In this document: positions 1-5,499 of the stretch, piece by piece
Layout: each line of letters opens with the position of its first letter
Position numbering within the stretch: the first letter of the stretch is position 1
Assembly: GCA_016202865.1 (NCBI GenBank)
Contig: JACQNV010000014.1
Span: 1 to 5,773, forward strand
Length of the DNA: 5,773 nucleotides
From: Candidatus Aenigmatarchaeota archaeon
GTDB taxonomy: Archaea > Aenigmatarchaeota > Aenigmatarchaeia > QMZP01 > JACQNV01
Reading direction: 5' to 3'
The notes under the pieces: generated by a model
Told to the model about the DNA's origin: nothing
What the model saw: the letters and a program-made list of their open reading frames with translations, nothing else
The model's database searches: none
Program-made: the position numbers and the translations under genes

Positions 1-11
1 GTTTATTTGTA

Positions 12-34
12 TCTTATAAAATTATCTTAAAAAT
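12..34 (-). terminator. Possible T-rich transcription terminator after the DHH gene
   Basis: After the DHH stop codon the minus strand runs through TAATTTTTAAGATAATTTTAT, with a T5 (29-33) and a T4 (18-21) stretch and no stable hairpin before them. Archaeal terminators are often simple T-runs. The rest of 1-76 shows no gene. The same segment also contains TATA-like strings, so it could instead belong to the promoter of a gene outside the window. Confidence 0.3.
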
Positions 35-76
35 TACACCGATCGATTCCGATGTTTCTCTTTAGATTTCGTATAA

Positions 77-1144
77 CTACCCATTAATCTTCTGCGACAT
101 CCTGTCCCTGAATTTATCCCAGTCCTTGACCATGGCGCCTGCTGCTTGTTTGTGACCTCCGCCGTAGCCTATGCCTTTGGCAGCCTCTGAGACGATTTTG
201 GAAAGATCTATTTCCCTGCTTGGCTTTCTTGGAGCGCGGGTTGAGATTTTCCAGCCTTCTGGTGAATTCTTTCCAACAACGATGACATTTTCCGGATTCT
301 TTTCAGCAAGAATATTGGATAGAATTGCTGTCACATTGAGATCGCTTTTGATCTCATAAAAGAGTATCTGTCCTCTTTGTTCTTTGTTCTTCTTGAAGTC
401 AAGAAGCACTTTTTTGATTTCATCATCAACTGTTTTTCTCCAATCAACGAGATTTCTGTTCTCGGAAAATTCCTCAAAACTGGACGACTTTACAAGGGAG
501 TTCAAGACATATTTGCATCCAAACTCTCCTTTGCATATTATTGCGGAATATATTGTTTTGGCCTGACTCCCAAGCTTTGTTCTAATTGGTTGGCCGCCCT
601 TCAAAAGGTCAGGATACATTTGTTTGGCCTTTTTCATGAACTCTGGGTTTGTTTTGTGCCCATAATCGCTTATCGTCCCAATAACAGAGATCCACATCTG
701 CTTTTCCACATTTAGTCCAATCTCCTTTAGAAAATCGTGAATCATCAGGCTTGTAGGTATGTATGCATCCTCTATGTGGAAACGCGGGTTGATATGCAAT
801 ATTCCAAAATCGTTCAAATCTTTTCTTATAACATGATGGTCAAAGACAATTATTCTTGTGTTTTTCAATTTGTTTTGCAGGGAGACCATGTTTTCCCAGT
901 GCTCATCCACAGCAAGGTCCAAAAATAGTATTAGCTGCGGATCTTTATCAACCAACTCATTTACCAAGTCATAGCTGACAAATGGGTCTTTGATTGACAT
1001 TGCCTCGAAATCAAAAAATTTCAGCAACTCGGCTGCAGAGCAGCTGCCGTCAACATCGCGGTGGTGGACAACCAGTTTCTTTCTTAGCTTAAACAGCTCC
1101 CTTATCTTCTGAAATTCATTTTTGTAACAGTCTGTCCAATACAT
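77..1144 (-). CDS. DHH/DHHA1 phosphoesterase (archaeal RecJ-like or NrnA-like)
   Basis: A 355-residue protein of the DHH superfamily, metal-dependent (usually Mn2+) enzymes that cut phosphodiester bonds in DNA, short RNA or cyclic dinucleotides. Seen in order: motif I VVHHRDVDGSCSA (25-37) with Asp30 and Asp32; motif II Asp76 in LFLDLAVDEH; the name-giving motif Asp102-His103-His104 (IVFDHHV); Asp160 in IGTISDYG; then the DHHA1 substrate-binding domain (about 265-350), with KISTRA (299-304) and GYGGGHKQAAGA (326-337). All expected metal ligands are present. Length and motif I (HHRDVDG) look like archaeal RecJ-like proteins rather than bacterial RecJ, which is longer and has an OB domain. It starts 4 bases after the GNAT stop, without a visible Shine-Dalgarno, and is the last gene of the cluster here. 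Exonuclease, oligoribonuclease and cyclic-dinucleotide phosphodiesterase all remain possible. Confidence 0.88.
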   Translation of the reverse strand: MYWTDCYKNEFQKIRELFKLRKKLVVHHRDVDGSCSAAELLKFFDFEAMSIKDPFVSYDLVNELVDKDPQLILFLDLAVDEHWENMVSLQNKLKNTRIIVFDHHVIRKDLNDFGILHINPRFHIEDAYIPTSLMIHDFLKEIGLNVEKQMWISVIGTISDYGHKTNPEFMKKAKQMYPDLLKGGQPIRTKLGSQAKTIYSAIICKGEFGCKYVLNSLVKSSSFEEFSENRNLVDWRKTVDDEIKKVLLDFKKNKEQRGQILFYEIKSDLNVTAILSNILAEKNPENVIVVGKNSPEGWKISTRAPRKPSREIDLSKIVSEAAKGIGYGGGHKQAAGAMVKDWDKFRDRMSQKING

Positions 1145-1148
1145 AGGC

Positions 1149-1634
1149 TTAGTCTATTTCTTTTATCATCTCCATATAGATACCCTCGAAACCCAAGTTT
1201 TTATAGAACTGGTTTGCCAGGATGTTTTTTGGTGAAGTTTTGAGTGTTACAAAAGGTATTTTTTGTGATTTTGCGAAAGCTTCGGCTTCTTGGACAAGCT
1301 TTGATCCAATACCCATATTTCTATATTGTTTTGATACAATAAGATGCCTTATATAGAGTTTCTTGTCGTAGAGTTTTGTGGCTGACCTTTTCTCTATCTC
1401 GCCTTTCAAATATCCAACAATTTTATTGTCTAATTCAGCTATAAGAAAAAGGTTGGTCTCTTTGTTAAGGGCCCTTTCTAATCCAGTTTTTATTATCTCG
1501 CCGGCATTTTCTTTTCTTCGAACAAACTTTTTTGTTGTTTCTGACAGGTTGAAAACCAGATTGGCTAATTCAAGATCATCAAATAGCTGGGTAATTTGGT
1601 CTATATCCCCGCCTTTTGCCCTTCTTATAATCAT
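1149..1634 (-). CDS. GNAT family N-acetyltransferase (downstream of ileS)
   Basis: A complete 161-residue single-domain GNAT acetyltransferase. Seen in order: the start MIIRRAKGGDIDQI typical of the fold; an internal segment rich in charge (31-60) that probably forms helix 2; the strand LFLIAELDNKIVGYLKGEI (62-80); the core motif YIRHLIVSKQYRNMGIGSKL (94-113), with the acetyl-CoA loop Arg105-x-x-Gly108-x-Gly110; and NQFYKNLGFE (141-150), the C-terminal CoA-packing motif. The motif A arrangement is RimI-like, but that is shared by many GNATs and does not prove N-terminal protein acetylation. It starts 3 bases after the synthetase stop with only a weak AAGGG upstream, so translation is probably coupled to ileS. 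It is clearly different from the other GNAT in this window outside the shared motifs. Substrate unknown. Confidence 0.87.
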   Translation of the reverse strand: MIIRRAKGGDIDQITQLFDDLELANLVFNLSETTKKFVRRKENAGEIIKTGLERALNKETNLFLIAELDNKIVGYLKGEIEKRSATKLYDKKLYIRHLIVSKQYRNMGIGSKLVQEAEAFAKSQKIPFVTLKTSPKNILANQFYKNLGFEGIYMEMIKEID

Positions 1635-1637
1635 ATT

Positions 1638-4508
1638 TTATTGAACCCTTTGAAAGTCTATCTTAACTTTTTTACCATCAAAATCTAGCTCACCTTTAGA
1701 CTCAATGTTCTTTTCGCTAAAAGCGACTTTCTTCGCCCCGACGCCAGCAACCAACTCCATTTCAAACTTTTTCAAAATACCTAAGGTTTCCTTATCAGAG
1801 ATGAAGAGGGCTTCTATGGAATCTGAAACTTGAAGTTTGCCTGTTTTTCTTAATTCCTGCGTCTTTCTTATAAGCTCCCTTATCAAAGCGTCGTCCTTTA
1901 AGACAGACCCCAGTTTTAATTTTCCCCACTCAAATTCTTTTCCCCCTTTAACATCTTTCACAAAGTTGACGCTTTCGGCATTTCCAAGTGTTTTTATTGC
2001 ATCAGCCAAATCTTTCATGCTTTCCGCGCCTTCTTTTAGTTGAACGGAAATTTCAGATAGAGGCCATCTTGCCTTTATCCCAGTTTCTTGTCTCATGAAA
2101 TTTATAGCTTCTACAATCAGCTTTACTCTATCCATATCTGCTTCCAAGCTTTTGTTAACTAGCGAATCATCGCTTTCAGGCCAATCAAGAAGGTGTATGC
2201 TTTCTGTTTTTTCAAACTGCCTGAAGAAGTTTTGGTATACATGTTCAGCTAAGAATGGTGTGAAGGGGGCAAGCAGTTTCATGGAATCCAACATCCCAGC
2301 ATATAGAACCTGCAGCACCTCATCTTTATCTTTTCCATCATAACCTCTTTTTACTTTGTCTCTTATGAGATGCACATAAAATCTAGAAAATTCGTTTAGC
2401 ACAAAATCTTCCAGCTCTTTTATTGCTTTATGTGACTGCATACTATCAAGGTCTTCTTTGACGCTTTTCTTAAGTGTTTCCAACCTGGACAAAAACCATT
2501 TGGTTAAAATGTCTTGAGGCTTCAGTTTAGATTTTTTAAAATTGTTGTCTTCCAAGTAGGTTTTTATGTAATTGACAAGGTTGAAAAGTATGTCCAGTTT
2601 CTTCTTCTCCTCACTGGCTATATTGAATCCAAATTTCAGGTTGAAACTAGGATTTTGCCCTGTATATACCCACCTCATCACATCTGCGCCCATTTTCTCA
2701 ACTGCATCATCAAACCATATTGCATTGCCCGAGCTTTTATGCATTGGCTTGCCGCTTTCATCCCTTACCTCTTCGTATGCCAACACATTCTTGTACGAAA
2801 AATCGCCTTCAAGCGTTGTGCTCATGAATAATAGGGAATAAAACCAAAGCCTCACCTGGGCGCGCATTTCTATTACTTGGCTTGCAGGATACCATTTTTT
2901 CCAGTATTTTTTATCCTCTAAATAATTCAAAGTAGAGAACGGGACTATACCCGCGTCCAACCAACAATCACCGACATCTGTTATCCTTTTGACTTCTTTT
3001 CCACATTGACACTTTATCTTAACTTCATCTATCCACGGTCTGTGCAGCTCAGGTAGCTTATCCACAACACCAGGATTTACAGCCTTCTTCTTTAGTTCCT
3101 CTAAAGATCCTACAACTTCTAGATTACCACATTCACACTCATAAAACATTAGAGGGAGGCCCCAATATCGCTTTCTGGAGATGTTCCAATCTTCCATGTT
3201 TGTAAGCCAATCTTCCATGAGTTTCTGCACATGTTCAGGATACCAGTTTATTTTTTGGTTGTTTGCCTTCATTTTTTCTCTTATACCATCGGCCTTTATG
3301 TACCATGCATCATCCAGCCTAAACACAAGATCTTCTTTGCATCTCCAACATATCGGATATCTGTGCGTTACCTTTTCTTTTTTAAAGAAGAATCCGTTTT
3401 TTTGCAAATCGCTTAATATAGGGCCTAAAACCTCTGTGACATGCTTTCCTGTAAGCCAGTCAAAACCTTCTATATATTTTCCATCCTCAGTGAGGGGCGC
3501 TATTGCCTTGGCTCCAAGTTTTTTGCCTAAAACATAATCCGCTTCACCGCAACCAGGGGCTATATGAACTATTCCTGTTCCCTCTTCTTCGCCAACTTCT
3601 TCCCACAACACAACTTTGTGGACAACACCTTTCTGCGCAGGGAGATAATCAAATGGGCCAGTATATTCCAAACCTGCAAGCTCCTTTCCTTTTAACTCTG
3701 CGAGGATCTTGGCCTCTGGGATCAACCTCTTGCATGCCTTTTCGCCTAGATAATATACTTTACCATCATGTTCTACTTTTACATACTTGAATTCAGCAGA
3801 TACAGCTGCCAGAACATTTGATGTGAGTGTCCAAGGTGTTGTTGTCCATATTAACAGGTATTCATTTTTCCTGCCTTTTATTGGAGATTGAAAATAGACA
3901 GACACATGTTGTCGTTCTGCGTATCCACCATCGCTCATCTCGTGTTTTGAGGATGCTGTACCACATCTCCAGCACCAAGGCAGGCTTCTCTTACCTTTAT
4001 ACAACCATCCATTTTCATGGCACTTTTTCAGGAAATGCCAGATGTGCTTGATGTTGTTGTCTGAGAAAGTGTAATAGCTATTCTCCCAATCCATCCATTG
4101 GCCAAGCCTTATTGATTGTTGTGTCTGTATTTTTGAGAATTTTTCCACCCTTTCCCTGCATTTTCTTGAGAAATTTTCCAGCCCAAATTTTTCAATGTCT
4201 TTTTTTGAGTTCAGGCCAAGTTCCTTTTCAACCTCAACCTCAAGCCATAAACCTTGGCAATCAAAACCGTTCTGGAACCTTTGGTCAAAACCTTGCATGG
4301 CTTTGAATCGCTGGTAAATGTCCTTAAGGGTTCGGCCCCACGCATGGTGGACGCCCATTGGATTGTTTGCAGTGATTGGACCGTCCATAAAAAACCATGG
4401 CTTTTTACCACTATTTTTTTCCACCAATTTATTGAATATTTTGTTCTTTTCCCAAAATTCCAATACTTCTTTCTCAAGCTTTTGAGGCTCATATCTTTCA
4501 TTTTCCAT
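1638..4508 (-). CDS. ileS: Isoleucyl-tRNA synthetase, type 2-like with swapped GxHH signature
   Basis: Class Ia synthetase of 956 residues that charges tRNA-Ile with isoleucine in the cytoplasm. Seen in order: the N-terminal catalytic half with DGPITANNPMGVHHAWG (42-58), where the class I HxGH signature is Gly52-Val53-His54-His55; a first Cys pair C179/C182; the editing-domain signature WTTTPWTL (221-228), which marks IleRS rather than ValRS or LeuRS; GTGIVHIAPG...ADY (310-325) with the editing Asp at 324; a second Cys pair C387/C390; ISRKRYWG (443-450); Cys pairs C458/C460 and C500/C502; DCWLDAG (514-520); an altered KMSKS loop Pro-Met-His-Lys-Ser (588-592); an alpha-helical anticodon-binding domain (about 665-800); and a C-terminal region (about 805-956) with RKTQELRKTGKLQVSDSI (881-898), typical of type 2 IleRS. 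The eight Cys fit the two zinc sites known in Thermus IleRS. It looks intact. The next gene starts 3 bases after its stop. Confidence 0.93.
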   Translation of the reverse strand: MENERYEPQKLEKEVLEFWEKNKIFNKLVEKNSGKKPWFFMDGPITANNPMGVHHAWGRTLKDIYQRFKAMQGFDQRFQNGFDCQGLWLEVEVEKELGLNSKKDIEKFGLENFSRKCRERVEKFSKIQTQQSIRLGQWMDWENSYYTFSDNNIKHIWHFLKKCHENGWLYKGKRSLPWCWRCGTASSKHEMSDGGYAERQHVSVYFQSPIKGRKNEYLLIWTTTPWTLTSNVLAAVSAEFKYVKVEHDGKVYYLGEKACKRLIPEAKILAELKGKELAGLEYTGPFDYLPAQKGVVHKVVLWEEVGEEEGTGIVHIAPGCGEADYVLGKKLGAKAIAPLTEDGKYIEGFDWLTGKHVTEVLGPILSDLQKNGFFFKKEKVTHRYPICWRCKEDLVFRLDDAWYIKADGIREKMKANNQKINWYPEHVQKLMEDWLTNMEDWNISRKRYWGLPLMFYECECGNLEVVGSLEELKKKAVNPGVVDKLPELHRPWIDEVKIKCQCGKEVKRITDVGDCWLDAGIVPFSTLNYLEDKKYWKKWYPASQVIEMRAQVRLWFYSLLFMSTTLEGDFSYKNVLAYEEVRDESGKPMHKSSGNAIWFDDAVEKMGADVMRWVYTGQNPSFNLKFGFNIASEEKKKLDILFNLVNYIKTYLEDNNFKKSKLKPQDILTKWFLSRLETLKKSVKEDLDSMQSHKAIKELEDFVLNEFSRFYVHLIRDKVKRGYDGKDKDEVLQVLYAGMLDSMKLLAPFTPFLAEHVYQNFFRQFEKTESIHLLDWPESDDSLVNKSLEADMDRVKLIVEAINFMRQETGIKARWPLSEISVQLKEGAESMKDLADAIKTLGNAESVNFVKDVKGGKEFEWGKLKLGSVLKDDALIRELIRKTQELRKTGKLQVSDSIEALFISDKETLGILKKFEMELVAGVGAKKVAFSEKNIESKGELDFDGKKVKIDFQRVQ

Positions 4509-4520
4509 AATATATCAAAC

Positions 4521-4539
4521 TTGCAATACTATATTGCAA
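4521..4539. promoter_or_regulatory. Perfect 8+8 inverted repeat before ileS (candidate operator or leader hairpin)
   Basis: TTGCAATA (4521-4528) is followed by the spacer CTA and its exact reverse complement TATTGCAA (4532-4539). The dyad sits in the only 50-base intergenic gap, between the TATA-like box and the synthetase start, overlapping the predicted transcription start near 4526. Such a position suits a repressor operator for a dimeric helix-turn-helix protein. A 3-base loop and A/T-rich stem also allow a weak RNA hairpin, but there is no T-run after it as a terminator would need. Confidence 0.5.
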
Positions 4540-4545
4540 AATACT

Positions 4546-4556
4546 ATTATTTAAAT
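4546..4556 (-). promoter_or_regulatory. Candidate archaeal TATA-like box upstream of ileS
   Basis: The minus-strand sequence ATTTAAATAAT begins 2 bases after the upstream GNAT stop codon, with an A-rich stretch before it (AAGCAAATAAC) that could act as a BRE. If it is a TATA box, transcription would start about 25 bases downstream, near 4526, leaving a short leader of roughly 17 bases before the synthetase ATG. No clear Shine-Dalgarno precedes that ATG. AT-rich sequence makes such boxes common, so this is a candidate only. If the host is bacterial, TTGCAA (4534-4539) and TATATT (4509-4514) could be read as -35/-10 boxes, but with a long 19-base spacer. Confidence 0.4.
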
Positions 4557-4558
4557 GG

Positions 4559-5026
4559 TTATTTGCTTCTTAACTTCTTCTCCATTTTGTAAACTTCGAG
4601 TATCAACTGCGGCCTTTTGAATAATGTTTTCCTTATAACACGATAGCCTTGGCTTTGGTAAAAGTTTTTGGCTGTAAGTGAGGAGTTTACAGTGAATTTC
4701 TTGAAACCCATTTTCAACGCTTCTCTCTCCATTTTACTAAGAAGCCTTTTACCTGCTCCCTTTCCAATGTATTTGTGGTGGACATAAAGAGAGTTAAATT
4801 TTCCGTCTTTTCTGAAACCACCCAAACCAATTATCCTTCCTTTGTCCACAGCAACAAACTGAATATGCGATTTCATAGAACCCCTGAATTTTTTTGCATT
4901 GGTTCTGCCAGACCAAACTTCTATCTGCTTTTTTGAGTAATCCTTGCTGTTTATTTTTCTAATGGTGCCTCTATGCATTCTGGCAACTGCTACTGCATCG
5001 CTAGCTCTAAATTTTCTTATTATCAT
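4559..5026 (-). CDS. GNAT family N-acetyltransferase (upstream of ileS)
   Basis: A complete single-domain GNAT of 155 residues; the family transfers an acetyl group from acetyl-CoA to an amine. Seen in order: an N-terminal start typical of the fold (MIIRKFRASD), a central strand FVAVDKGRIIGLGGF (57-71), the acetyl-CoA pyrophosphate loop at 85-92 (Lys-Tyr-Ile-Gly-Lys-Gly-Ala-Gly, with Lys where Gln/Arg is usual) after the strand LYVHH, and the C-terminal SSLTAKNFYQSQGY (115-128) that packs the CoA. The YVHH...SSLTAKNFY pattern is like YafP-type acetyltransferases of broad specificity. The gene begins 2 bases after the deacylase stop, with a GGTGAG ribosome site. The last 25 residues are rich in Lys and Arg (about 8 of 25). 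The substrate is unknown; no antitoxin-like small gene lies next to it. Confidence 0.85.
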   Translation of the reverse strand: MIIRKFRASDAVAVARMHRGTIRKINSKDYSKKQIEVWSGRTNAKKFRGSMKSHIQFVAVDKGRIIGLGGFRKDGKFNSLYVHHKYIGKGAGKRLLSKMEREALKMGFKKFTVNSSLTAKNFYQSQGYRVIRKTLFKRPQLILEVYKMEKKLRSK

Positions 5027-5028
5027 AT

Positions 5029-5499
5029 TTATTTTCTCACCCTCATAACCTGCGCATCGTTTGCTTTTTGAAGCTCCTTTGTGCTGATTCTTATGAGTGC
5101 ATTTGGTGTCCCACCACCGGCGTAGACAGTCTCTTTTTCCATTACTTTTTGGTCCATCAAAAATGTGGCTTCGTATCCAAACGGTGGTGTGCCACCGACA
5201 ATGTAACCTGTCTTTTCTAGAGCTTCTTCTGGAGTAGCTGTTCTAGGCCTTTCAATTTTCAAAACTTCACCAACCTTTGTTGTGCTTGCCCTATCTGAGC
5301 CAAGGACAATTGCACCTATGACTTTTCCATCATTGGTGATCATGCAGATTGTTTTAACAAAGTCGTCTGGCTGTGCCTTCGCCTGAGCGCATGCTTCTTC
5401 AACTGTGTGCACAGAGTTTTCAAAGTGTAGGTGTTCTGCTTGTACATGGTTTTCTGCAATCCAACTTTTCAGTTTTTGTTCGTATTGGATTTGGGTCAT
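5029..5499 (-). CDS. YbaK/ProX-type aminoacyl-tRNA deacylase (trans-editing domain protein)
   Basis: A 156-residue free-standing YbaK/aminoacyl-tRNA-synthetase-associated domain, the usual length for the family. Known members hydrolyse mischarged tRNA in trans (for example Cys-tRNA-Pro by YbaK, Ala-tRNA-Pro by ProXp-ala), a cytoplasmic proofreading step. Seen here: a conserved Lys at 49 in FVKT, matching the functional Lys of YbaK; the loop GGTPPFG at 102-108, equivalent to the family's glycine/proline substrate-pocket loop; and AGGGTPNALIRIS at 127-139, the usual C-terminal family motif. The start is fixed by a strong Shine-Dalgarno 6 bases upstream and by the ATGA overlap with the phosphorylase stop. 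The next gene begins 2 bases after the stop. Which tRNA or amino acid it edits cannot be told; PPFG differs from the loop of classical YbaK, so a ProXp-like subgroup is possible. Confidence 0.88.
   Translation of the reverse strand: MTQIQYEQKLKSWIAENHVQAEHLHFENSVHTVEEACAQAKAQPDDFVKTICMITNDGKVIGAIVLGSDRASTTKVGEVLKIERPRTATPEEALEKTGYIVGGTPPFGYEATFLMDQKVMEKETVYAGGGTPNALIRISTKELQKANDAQVMRVRK
5036..5041 (-). promoter_or_regulatory. Shine-Dalgarno GGTGAG for the upstream GNAT gene
   Basis: Read on the minus strand, GAGGGTGAG lies within the last codons of the deacylase gene, with GGTGAG ending 9 bases before the ATG at 5026. It matches the 16S anti-Shine-Dalgarno and supports the chosen start. Confidence 0.6.

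Noticed and set aside
39..53. CCGAT repeated at 39-43 and 49-53 after the DHH gene, considered as a terminator stem or regulatory repeat
   Set aside because: The copies are direct, not inverted, and form no convincing hairpin; five bases repeated twice is expected by chance.
3181..3537. Plus-strand open frame of 118 codons opposite ileS
   Set aside because: Antisense shadow; the translation is rich in Ser, Phe and Cys with no family features and no ribosome site, as are the other plus-strand frames at 377-715, 2514-2831, 3503-3790 and 4254-4592.
4211..4501. A 96-residue open frame on the minus strand inside the 5' end of ileS
   Set aside because: It is another frame of the synthetase gene, whose own frame carries continuous family motifs; no recognisable protein family in the alternative frame.
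1638..4508. Possibility that the large synthetase is ValRS or LeuRS
   Set aside because: WTTTPWTL in the editing domain and the C-terminal RKTQELRK region are IleRS features; ValRS would show a TTRPET-type signature there.
4559..5026. Upstream GNAT as the toxin of a toxin-antitoxin pair
   Set aside because: No small DNA-binding antitoxin gene is adjacent; the neighbours are a complete deacylase and ileS.
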